Shown here: positions 9,501 through 21,500 of the stretch, in pieces
How positions within the stretch are numbered: the stretch's first letter is position 1
Layout: each line of letters begins with the position of its first letter
Source: Salvator merianae
Lineage: Eukaryota > Chordata > Lepidosauria > Squamata > Teiidae
Length of the DNA stretch: 64,000 nucleotides
Assembly (NCBI GenBank): GCA_003586115.2
Contig: QVOM02000053.1
Location: forward strand, 8,330,032-8,394,031
Direction of reading: 5' to 3'
The notes under the pieces: generated by a model
Seen by the model: only the letters and a program-made list of their open reading frames with translations
Databases searched by the model: none
Told to the model about the DNA's origin: nothing
Translations under genes and position numbers: made by a program

Positions 9501-12500
9501 CACTCACCCGTGCTGTCAGCCACTGTCTACTTGTTCCCTCGAACCCTTTTTGTTGAGACAGATGGATGATATTTGGTGCCTATATGAGGTGATAGGTTCT
9601 GTAGCAACTCATCCTCTTTTCTGGATAAGTCCTATTATAATCTTACCAGATGTAGGCCTTGACCCATTAAAGTCTAGGATGAGACTTTCACATGCTTTGC
9701 TGAACCTTCGGGTTGCACTGACAATCTGTCATAATTTAGGGCATGTGTTAGCGGCTTAGTCTTAAATGGTTTACTATCTGCTTTTCTGTCCCTGCATTCT
9801 AAGAACAGTTGCTTTGTTTCAAACTTGCTGCTGCTTCAAAAGCAAAACCCACAAATACTCAATGTGGGATTGATTATGAGCTATTTCTGTTCATCAGATG
9901 CATAATAAACTCATGGCGTTCAGTACCTGAGGGATTTAATTCTTCTTAACTAAAGTGTCCTGTTGCAAACCACTTGAATTTACATCTCCTGAGTATACAT
10001 ATATTATATTAGCATGCAATCGGACTATGGTAGATTGCTCCACAGAGTTTTTTTACTAAACTGAAAGGCAGACCTGTGTATGACATGGATTTTGAGTTTT
10101 GTTTTGACTTGAAACAGAAGACAAAACCCATCAGAATGTTTCAAGTTACTTCATCAGAACACACAGGCATTTTGAACGTTCCAGCTATAGGGAACAACGA
10201 GGAAACAATTTTAAGTGCCCCATTCCCAAGACTGGTGGGGCTTATGTCTCCCGAACTGGGGTGAGTGATAGGTCAGGATGCCTGCTCCATACCTCCCAAT
10301 CCATGACACAGTTGAGAAATTGGGCAATTTTAAAGGATTTTTTAGAAAATTGTTTTGAAACGTTTTGGGAAGCAGTGGTGTTGGTGGGCAAACCCTAAAA
10401 ATTTTCAAATCAAATCAAATAAAGATGATGATGATGGTGGTGATGGCAAGTTTTGAAACATTTTTACACATTTTATCTAGGTTTCTGACAGTGTCTGCTT
10501 TGTCACACCAAAATAACTCCCTGACGTATAGCCTCATAACGAATCCGAATGGCCTGTTTGGCATGAACCAGGCAACAGGCGATGTGTTCTTCAGCCGAAA
10601 TATGGATTTTGAGACGGATCAGCATCAGTACCTTGTAGTGGTACAAGCGAGAGAAAACCAGGAGCAACTCAGCAGCACAGCAGAGGTGAGCACACCTTGT
10701 TAACGTTCCTGTCGTTTCCAATATGGCAGATGATCAGGCTTATGTCGATGACGTCTTACATTGCAGTTGGGCAAATAATGGTCCTCCGGATGTAGCTGAG
10801 CTACAACTCCATGATCTTAGTTTGTCTGACCAATGGCAAGGAATGATGGGAGATGCAGTTCACCAATGAGGACATTGACACAAGTTGGGGGAAACCTAAT
10901 GTTGTAGAACTACAAAAAATCTCTAAGGAAGAAAATGATCCTAAATTGGGAGGAGGTTCCCCTTTGTTGGGTGGTAAGAGGTGAGTGGAATGGAGTCACT
11001 GGAATCTTCAACAATAGCCTTGTGCACTAAAACATTTTGCTGTGGATATATATGACACTTGGTTCTTCTGTTTTTTAATCCAGGATAGAAAAGAGAGCAC
11101 TGCTACCCCCAAAGGTCTAGAAGCAGCCTCAGTCTTACTTTATTGTTTTGTATAAACTGCTGTGTGCGGAATATGGTGTTGTATATTTAGCTTATTGGCA
11201 GTATCAGAAACTTAGAATCTGGACCGGATGGTGCCAGGGAGGACAGAATCTAATTCCAGGAAATAGCACTGGAACTTGCAGTATCATCACGCATCCCTCT
11301 CTTTTCTGGGACTTCTGACTTAGAATGTTTCTGTGGCCATTGTCATGGTGGGCAGCTGGCATTCGCACTGTGAATGCTGGAAGCCCAGTTCTGATGCTGT
11401 TCCAGCCATTGCAGTGTGGATTGCCACTACACTGTGTGGTCTGTTTTACCTCAGAATGGTAGAATTCTGCCATTCTAAAGTTGCAAATACAAACAGGCCC
11501 CTTATTTCCCTGCCGTAGTCACAGTTACGCTTTTCCCTCGATACATGTTAAGTGTTTGCATGCTACCAAGTGTCTCTTTCTCTCCTAGAAGTTACAAGTT
11601 GAGTTGTCACCTACCATTTGACTAACTTGCTCTAAAATGTTTCATTGTTGCCGCTTGCCCATTATTATCTTTGCTGTTTGCCTTGTAATAAAGTTATTTC
11701 TCGTGTGCCTTTTAAATCTCAATAAAGGAACTTTAATACAAAGATCAGCCAAGTGGTTTCCCCTCCCTTGAAATCTGCTCTTTTCTGCTATCAGTTAAAT
11801 CAAACCAGTTGTCCTACAGATCTTGCATGTACGTGGGAATGTTCCTAAACACATGTATAAAAGCAATTCCCATAACAGTGGATATCATTCAGTATTGATT
11901 TTGCTTCTGCCTTCCTTTTGATTTGAAAAATTGAAAGACAGAAGTAAAATCTTTTTTTTAAAAAAAAATTGATTTGTTCATGTTTGATATACTGCTTCTT
12001 TTTCCAGATGCATTGTGCAGAAATAATAAAACACCATGGGGAACCATAAAAATTTATTTAGCAATATCCAAATGTGCAACAAGTAGCAACTGTTTTGAGA
12101 GTTCAGTTCCTGCTCTTTAGAAATCTGTGTACCCAAGCAGTTGTTGATTACTGATATAGTCACTATCTGGCCTACTACTTCTCCGCCTTTTGGCTAAGAT
12201 CAAGAGTAGTAACCTACTACTGCTGCTGTTGTTGTGGTAATGGTGATGATGGTGATAATGTATTGGTTGAATAGTCCACCAGTTGTACCAGCTAAGGGCA
12301 GTTCTGCATCGGTTGATATATCATACCAACAAGTGTACTAGAAGCCTCCCTTCCACCTGCTGGTGTGGTCTAAGAAAGACTCCAGCAGGACATGTGGAAA
12401 GGAGGTTCCTAGAACACTTGCTGGTCTGATATACCAGCCAGTGGCCTGATTTTTTTTCATTAATTCTAATCCTAGCCAAGAACTTAGGAATCAATGAGTT

Positions 12501-15500
12501 ATTTTTTTAAAATGTGATTGTTCCTAGCAGTGTTGCCTTTTGCAGTGGTGGGATTGTTTTAGATATTCTGGTTCTTTCAAATATTTCTTGAATCTCATGA
12601 TACTAGGCCACATATATGCAAGTGACTTCTTCCTGTGTTTAAAATGCTTCGTCGTTGTTGGATGCCACGGAGTCTGGCTAACTACATAAGCACCTCCATG
12701 GTCATCTCTGTGCAGTTTTCTTGGAAGAGATACTGAAGTGGTTTTCCATTGCTTATTTCTGTGGAGGGTCTGGAGATTGAATTGGCAACCCTCTGCTTTC
12801 CAGGCAGTTTGTCTACCACTGAGCTACTTCCCTTCCCCAAAATGCATCTTTGAAGCATCATAGATCCGTCATTGACCCATTCTCTTCAGTGGATTTCTTG
12901 CTCTAAAAATAGTTTGAGAAATGTAATCGCATTTCTCTTTGCTTGTCCTGCTTAGATTTTGCCATTCTTGGTGTTGAAAGTGGAAGAGCAGTATTATACA
13001 AGTCGCTCTTTCTTTTTTTTATGGCTTTTTGATTCCTCTAGAAAAATGTGCCTATGGTGCCTTGAAAGCTGTCATCTTTATTTATTATGGAATGAGCTTC
13101 TGTGAAGTAAAGGGCAGCTTGGCATGACTATATGGTTTCTTGATCTTCAGCTTTAGTCCACAACCTTGGGATCTCCTCCTGGTTTCCTATCAAAATACCA
13201 ACTGTTTGGATCCTATCCACTCTGGTACTGTTGAATACTCTCTGCTCTTCTTATTTGTAGGTTTGGGTTGTAATCACAGATGTGAATGATTGTGCCCCAG
13301 AATTCCAGCAGTCAATTTACACCAAAGACAATGTTCCTGAAACAGTGACTACAACAACAGCACTTCTGCAAGGTTAGTACCCTTTTTATCCTCCACTCCA
13401 TTTTATCCCCACAAATTTTCCATAGCTTTGGCAGCACATAGACTAAAATTGGAATGATACAGAGAAGATTAGCATGGCCCCGTGCAAACATGACATGCAA
13501 ATTCATGAAGCATTCCATATGTATAATATAAAATCCTGATAATACTTTACTTTCTCCTTAACAGTGTTGGCCACTGACTGTGATTCTCAAGAAAATGCAA
13601 AAATACAGTATTACACTCTAAGCCCAGATTTCAGCATCTCTGCTTGGGGTACCATCTTCCCAGCAACTGAGTTGGACTATGAGCGGCCCGGTCACCTGTA
13701 TGAGTTTGTAATTATGGCTGTAGATAAAGGAGAGCCTCCAAGAACAGGGACAGCAACGGTCAGGATTCGTATCTCAAATGTCAATGATGAAGAACCCAAG
13801 TTTTCACAAGTGATGTAAATACTTAGTGTTGATTTTTATTAAGCCTTTGCATAACGTTTTATTTATTCTTATGCTTCTGTCTGATGTTTGTTGAGGAGTT
13901 CTGGAAAAGTTGGGTTAGAATCCTAATCTCCCTTTCATGGGGCAAAGCTCCACTAGGTACAGTAGAACATACTTGTGCTGATCGGGATGGCTAGATCCTT
14001 GCCAAGCATGGTAAGATAGAATTACTTGTGCATAGCTGTTGTAAAAGTATAGCAAGAGGGTCCAGTAGCACCTTAGAGACTAACAAAGAAAAAGAAGTTG
14101 ATAGCATCAGCTTTCAAAGACTAAACTACTTCCAATGACATCTGATGAAACTGATTTAGTCTATGAAAAGTGACTGAGATAAGCAAACGAGTGTCTGAAG
14201 GCTCTGAAGTAGGAACAGGAATACAATCTGAAATAAGGCTCAGTGCAGAAGAGCCTTTGGCTACCTAAGGACAGACCCTTTGAGAGATAGTTGTCATTAC
14301 TATATGCTTGGTGGTAGTAAAGGCAATTTCTTTAATCCATTTTAAGTTTTAGTCTGTTTTGAGCTGTGGCTGAAACGTGCCATTGTGAATGTGTGAAACA
14401 GGCCACACTTTCGTTTGTGTGTCTGTCATGGTTATTTGATCCCTTTGACAAAAAACCCAAAACAGAACAAGAAACGCATAAAGAGCATGGTGGTGCATTA
14501 AAACAAACAAATTAATTATGGCATGAGCTTCCATGAACTAAAATCTAGTTTGTCGGAAGCGTAAAAGGTCATCCTGAGTTGCCAATTGGTGGTGAATTGT
14601 AAACATTAAAGGATAATTGATCTTAAGTTGTGACCCCACTAGAGCAGAGAAATGGCAAGGCACGGCGGCTGCATGCAGCTGCTGAATGGCAATTAATCAA
14701 GAGGTTCAGTGCTTTTTGAACCTTCATCAGCCTGCTCGTGTTAATTGGCTAACCCGTGCCAGGTTGTCAGTGATCAACACCTGGTTGTTGTTGTTTTTAG
14801 TAATGAAATTACCACTGTCTGTACTTCTCCACGCTTCATTTCCTTCTGACTGCATCATTTACAGTGTTATGCTCCCCGAGCCATCCAGATAATAATCCGT
14901 CAGAGGCCCTTTCTCTATTGGGTCTTATTCCAGATTATATTCTGGAAGAGGGGCCTGTTGTCCACATGCTGGGGCAGACTACAACAGATATGTTTTCAGT
15001 GGGGCTGGATCTAGCCCATCAGCTGTCCAGAGCAAGGCAATGGCATCTGAGGCATCTGGTTGCTGGGTAGTGCATATTCTGTCCTACCTCAGCTGCTTTT
15101 CAGGGGGCTGGGATGGTGTGGGACAGGGCTGAGATGGGCTGGGCAGGATCAGGCCACTCTGTGCCCCTCTCAGCTTGACACGTTGCTGAACGGCTTGCAC
15201 CAGCCTAAGGTTGGCCTTGGTTTTCAACAGGCAAATAAAGGATATGATGGTAGATGCCTCACATGTCGAGAGGTATTCAGGAGTATGAGCTGTGAAGTAC
15301 AGACCGATGTTCCTTTATCCTTGACAGTACCGCAGAAGAGGGAATTTCGCGTGATGTGGCTTGTTGCGCAGGCAATACCTGCTGAATTCTTAAATTATTC
15401 CTGCTCAATTTCTCTCTTTTTACGTGACTATTAAAGATCTAAAAGCCCTGATCTGACACCCGTATGACAGGTCGTAGCTATATTCTTGGGTTTTAAGGTG

Positions 15501-18500
15501 TCACAAGACTGTAGATTTCAAACAGGATGACTGTATATGCCCATAAGCTACTAGTAGTGATCTGGAAGTTAAGCGCTCCAGTGTCAGATCTGATTAATTG
15601 GCAACCAATGTAGTTGCTTCAGCACAGGTGGGTTACAACAATAAAAAAAGGAATGTAAAAGGCACACAATAAAGCAGTAGCCTAAAAGTGGAGAAGGAAA
15701 GAAGTATCTTTAGCCAAAGGCAAGGGTAAATAGGTGCATCTTCACTGCTCTCCTAAAGATGTAAAGTGAAGATGCTTGATGCACCTCGGGGGGGGGGGTG
15801 TTCCATAGTCTGGGAGCCACCACTGAACAAGCCCTATTCTGGGTCCCTACCCCTTTAGCTATTGAAGGTGGTGGTACAACCAGGAGGGCCTTATCTGCAG
15901 GTTTTAAGGCACGGGCAGGTCAATATGGGAGAAGACATCTCCAGCCATGACCTGCTTATAACAGAATGCGCAGCTACCAAGTTTTCTATACCAGACAGAG
16001 GATTGTCTTTCAGTAATGTTTTCCAGCAGCATGTGACACTGAGGTTTGGATTCTGTTTCCTCTGTTTCCATAAACAAGCTCAACATTATGTATTTTGACA
16101 GCTACAGGAGCTTTGTTTCCGAAGATGCAGGTCCCAACACTTTAATAGCCACAGTTCATGCTATGGACCCTGATGGAGATGCAGTTTTTTACAGCATCAC
16201 TGGAGGGAACGAAAAGGGCAATTTCATCATTGACCCACAAAAAGGTACGTTTTTAATTCCTGTCCCTTACCTTACAACTGCATTGTTATGTGGAACGAGA
16301 GACGGATGAGAGTTTCTGTCCAGAGCAGCTTGCAACTATTGCTGGGACCCTGTTTGCCCAGATCTTAAAGTGAGGGACTTGAGGAAAGTCAACATAAGCT
16401 GGACATCGTAGTTCCTGTTGTTCCTGCTGGTTGGTAGACGGCTGATCATTAGACCCACCCTCCAGGATCACAGGGGCATAGGAGATGAGGAGACAGGCCA
16501 GGAACCTGGGGGAGGCATTGATTTGATTGGAGTGGAGGACTCTGCCTGGCCATGCCCACATTCCAGCCACACAGTTGCCTGTCTCCCCCACCTTCTACCG
16601 GCTCCAGACAGCCCAACCTCCACTAGGGTCGAGCAGCCTGACCCCATCCACACAGCTGGCTCTGCACCATGAATCTCAGACCGGGGTAACAGAACTACTG
16701 TTTGGTAACAGAACTACTGTTCAAAGACATTGCTAAAGTTTCCAGCTGCAGTCAATGCACAGGAAGTGGCTCCGTAGGACAGATAAATGCAGGGATGCAT
16801 CTCTTTGGACAATTTCCTTTTCATTTTTATAGTCTGCATTTTTGAATTGCTTTGGCCAACACACTTGGGAAACAGACCTGGATATGGAACTTTATGATGG
16901 AAAGTGGGATTATCATACGTCTAGCGAGCTTTTAAATTCTCCTCATTCTCCGATTTGACAAATTAGTGTTAATAAATTTAAGACTTAAGAATCTGCATCC
17001 TCTCGACTCTGTCTGCCCTGAATATTCCAGTCAAGAATGTTTCCTGGCTATGGTGATTGGAACTCAAATAGAGTGGAAATTTGGGGCACTGATTTAGCGG
17101 AAATGTAAATGATGCATCCACTTAATTTAATTTGTCCCTTTCTGGTTCAGATATTAAGTTCTCTTCGCTTGCTTGGAAATACACGACATTTAAGATACTG
17201 AAGAAGAATGATGAAAAAGAAACAGCAGGATCGTTGGACTTTTCTGCTGCATTTTACTAGGCAACAAGAAGTGCCTTCCCCATCATTAGTTACTAAAATC
17301 CTGAGTTTGTCTTTCTTCTTGTTTGCAGGAAGGCTTCGCTTTTCCAGTGGGGAGAATCCTGTAGTAATGACAACAGTGGTTAGGTTGGGGGAAGTGCAGA
17401 GGGGAGGGGACGATGCTGTTATGAAAAGTGCAGCAAAATGGGCTTTGATACATGGTGCATCAGAGCTCAGTTTGGCCTGCTTTCCCTGACATCAACAGCT
17501 TTAGGCAGATCACCGGTCATACCCTCCTATTTGTACTTATATGCCAACTGCTGCTGAGTGAAGGTGATAATGGTGATATTATTAATGTTATCTCTTAATA
17601 CTAATCAAGAAGTTGAACACTTTGGCTGCATCCAGACGAGGTAAATATAGTGCCATTTTGTGCCACTGTGGCGGGATTGCCACATGTATCTGTGGCAACC
17701 CCACCATAGCTATGCTATACCCCCCCTAAAATGTATGGCAGCCTATTTTGGGCAAAACCCAACTCTCGTGATGAGTTTTCCTGAAATAGCGCTATCACTT
17801 ACCTTTTTGACAGAGCTGCCATTGCTGTTCTGCCCACCATGCATGTGCTGGAAAAGATGGCCGCACATGCGCAGTGGTCACAGTTGTGCACTTCTGGGTA
17901 TTTCAGTACCCAGATATATGCATCCACCGCACGTGCGTGGGCTGAAAAGATGTACGTAGTGGTTGTGATCACACACTTCCAGATATTTCGTGGCTCCCAA
18001 AAGCACACAGACAAACATCGTCACCTGTGCTTTGTAGACAACAGGGGATATTCCAAAGGGCCTTTTCTCTGGGCCACTCCGTGCCCCAGGTTGGATCTAA
18101 AAATTGTGCCTGTTCGTGGTGGGAGACGGAAGAGTAGAAGAACAACTGAGTTGGTTGCTACCTCTTTTCTTTACTGCAACTTCTAATTTTCTTTTCTTAT
18201 CTTGTAACCTTACTTTATTAATCTGCCCTACACTGGGTCTTGCATAGTTACTATATTATATAACTTAATTGTCAGTTTACTATGTATATTGGATGTTTGG
18301 ACTTTTTTATTGTGCGTGTGTGTGTGTGTGTGTGTGTTGCAAACCACCTTGAGCATCTCTTTGGAAAGGTGGTACAAATACTAAATACAAATACATGGAC
18401 ACAAGGCATCTTGAAATTGCTTTCAGCAAACCTATTAATTTGTGCCATTTATTTTGTAGATGTTCTCTTGGTAGCCAAGGCTCACTCATACACACACATA

Positions 18501-21500
18501 TGCAGGGGAGTGGGGAGTCAGGATGCTGAAACACTGAGGGCAAATCAGAAGAGAAGCTTGTGAAATACAGGATAAGATATTATAAAAAATGGAAGGATGA
18601 AAAACACGCCAGCAGCTTAGAATAATTGAAGTGACTTGATGCCCTGTTTGAGATTTCGAAAAGCTTTGATCCCTAAGAATATCCAGCATTGACCGGAGCG
18701 TGTCATTTGAATTGTTCCGAGCTGTTGGCATTGTTTTTAATCTTCCCAGTTTCTACGTTTTTATGTCGGAGGGAGAACCAAGTGGTTTTTCCTAGCCACC
18801 AGCACCCTGGAGAGCACCCTGGTCAACAATGCATTTGGATGGTTTTTATGTGCTGAAATCTGCAGAAGTGACCCCTGCGCCTCTGCAGCTGGCAAGTGAC
18901 AGAGCAAATTGGGATGGAAGACCTTTTGATTCATCCTTGCTTGTTTATATTCCTCAGCTGTGCTTAACCTTTGGTACGTCTGCCTGCACGAAGGACAATT
19001 TAGACTGTGTTTATGTAGATCGTTTTGGCCTGTGGTTAAGAAAGGCACGTAATGTACCCAGAGCTGAGCTTGGATTTTGTAAGCCAGCATCACTTTGGGA
19101 TGCTGCAGAATTCAGAAAAAGTTGTGCTTGTACCAAAGCTTTCACAATCCTTACTTAGCCCCGTTAGCCATTCTGGCTAAGGATTATGGGAGCTGACTCT
19201 AGAAGATAAACCTCTCAGCATTGTACTCTGGAATGCTGATGTCAAAGTGGATGAGAGACAGTGTAGCTTAGTGGGTAGACTTGTGGGCTAAGAACTAGGG
19301 GTCTGTGAATTTAAATCTATGCTTGGATTGAGCCAGTTACTGCCTCTCAGCCCAGTCTACCTCATAGGGTTGTTGCGAGGGTAAAAAATGGAGCAGGGGG
19401 AGAATGGCTTGAGTTACCTTGAGCTATTCAGGGGAAAGGCAAGGAAACAATGCCAAAAAGAAATAAATGGTGAATTTGGTTACGTTTTGAAGAGTTTAGG
19501 CTGTGCCCTCACTTTTCATACATCTATAGATTTGTAAGTATATGCAAATAGTATTCCTGCCAGTTAACCTCCAGGGAAGGCCTTCCACAGGCATCTAAAT
19601 CCAGTGCCCCATGAACACCACATGATTGTGAAGAGCGGGATGGCTGCTACTCTATTCTCCGTTTTCTTGATCTAGCCATGGCATTTGATGTCCTAGATGG
19701 AGAGATTTCTTGTGAACTTGCTTGGACTACCGGAAGCCAACCAAGTCTGTGCAAAATGACAGAAGGAAGCAGGTGGACACTTGGCTGGTTTCCGGTAGCA
19801 CCGAGCAAGATTGTAACGAAATGGGTCAACAGACATGGAGGTACACTTGCCGACATGGAACTGCTCCTTGTGTCTGGTGAGGGGCAGCGAGAGGTAATCT
19901 ATCAGCCAGAACAATGAATTAGAATACAACAGCAGAAAATTCCTTCACCTCAGGAAGTCAAGTAAAGGAAAGCTCTTCTGAGGCCACATTTAGAGATCAT
20001 TCATAGGTGGGATCATGTACATGTCAGTCTGCCCCTCTCCCCCCTTGTGATTAGAGGTGAGGTGAGAATACAAGGGTCACACATTTGTGTTGCTGAGATG
20101 CTTTTCCTTCCACACGTGAATGCAGCCTTACTTGAACTGAAGTACCTGGGAAAATGCTGAACTCTGTGTCTCTGTGTTCTGGGACTTGAGGAAAATAAAG
20201 GGATTGATTCCATTAATGGTCGCTTCTGCACACCTTCGTGAACTGGACTAACCTGAGCTGGTATGCCCGTGGACCTGTTTAATCAGGTCCACCGGTAATC
20301 CACATTAGGATCCTCTTAATCTGGATTGTGCTACATCTAATGCAGACAGAGTGTACCAGTGGTGGGTGGGGCCTCACAAATCCACCCCAGTGTGCGGATA
20401 AAAGAGGTTCTGAAGTGGACTTTGCAGACCTATGTTCCAGATCGAAGGTAAGTGCAGAAAGGCCCTTAAACAAGGACTGTCTGATCTATGCAGCAGCCTT
20501 CCCACATTTAACATTTTCAGACTTGAAATTAAAACAGTGCGGCATCTCTGTGACCTTGATAGAATGATTATAGCATATGCTGTTGAGTTGTCATCCTGCT
20601 TGGAACGTCCCCATGCGCGTGAGTACGTCAGTTGTAAAGCAAGTGTATGCTCAGGCAAAAAAAGAGGCATTATCAAACATCTTTTATCCTTTCCTGTAAT
20701 GCATACCTTACAGCTGACGTACCTGGGAATGCTTTGATGTCAGTCTTTCTGCTGTGGTAGCAGCAAAAGAAAAAGATTTTGAACCAGCAATAAGTTAAGC
20801 AGTATTTTTTTTTTTTAAGGGAGCTAATCAGAACACTTTCCTTAAACTGACTTTGCTTATACTCTTTGCCCTGGCTTTACATGTTCTCCTGAGTCTGGAA
20901 GCTAATCACAAGTAAATAAGACCTGTCCTCCCTGCTTGATACATCTTAGGGGGTTCGCTTATCATGAAATATTAATTTCCATGCAACTAGTGCTTTTGCA
21001 ATATTAATGCTCCAGATCTGAATATCTTTCAGAAGCCAGAAAGAGATGCCATCAAATAATTATACAAGATATCGACTCAAGCTGTCTTTATAGAATGCAG
21101 CTTTTCTCACCTCCTTTATGACTTGCCTTAAGCTGTGATTACTTAGTGGCTCATAATAGCACAGGTGGTAAAATTGGTGATGCTATATAATCTGTCTGTG
21201 GTGTTTAAACTATTTAAATGGTCTACTAATGACAAATCGGGGTGTTGTTTAATGCCGTAAAATTTGTGCTGAGAGAAACATTTCTTAGCATGACGTATTT
21301 CTCTGCAAAAGATGCTGGGATAGATTCCAGAATTGGAGAAGGGTGAGAACCTAATGCTTAAACGGACACCGTAAGCTCAGACTGCGTGCTGCTTGCCATT
21401 CTGAATGAGATCCCAGGTTATGCAAACTCTGGACATAGTTGGTTGCCACTCAGGTGCTCCCCAAGATTTGTCCTTGAGACAGGTCAGTCAGATGGAAATC

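Larger units (their letters stand above)
8527..10480. other. Intron 2
   Basis: Contains a palindromic ACTCCCATCAT-type repeat (8680-8755), a family-B fold-back (8777-8872), a tRNA-head remnant (about 8873-8915), a poly(T) run (8937-8951) and a family-A-like end with GGGCCTTTCTGCACTT near 9350. The remainder is unassigned. Confidence 0.7.
10686..13260. other. Intron 3
   Basis: Contains an ACTCCCATCAT-type repeat (10775-10885), a family-E transposon remnant (11195-11495), a U2 snRNA fragment (12175-12215), a trinucleotide-rich patch (12216-12262), a family-B fold-back (12296-12450) and a minus-strand tRNA-derived SINE (12645-12835). Confidence 0.75.
13815..16101. other. Intron 5
   Basis: Contains an interspersed repeat with TCCAGTAGCACCTTAGAGAC (14050-14180) and a LINE 3'-end remnant (15640-15910) with a poly(G) run at 15787-15799. 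About 14200-15440 is unassigned. Its open frames up to 124 codons show no domain. Confidence 0.65.

Noticed and set aside
10490..10500. Alternative acceptor for exon 3 (TTTCTGACAG)
   Set aside because: Using it puts a stop in frame after a few codons. The TAG at 10480 keeps the frame open and restores the repeat 2 strand.
13420..13520. Functional U6 snRNA gene
   Set aside because: Changes in conserved positions, no T-run terminator after the 3' end, and no upstream proximal element or TATA box at the usual distance.
18313..18338. Tandem GT tract as part of a regulatory site
   Set aside because: A plain dinucleotide microsatellite behind a LINE tail. No further evidence of function.
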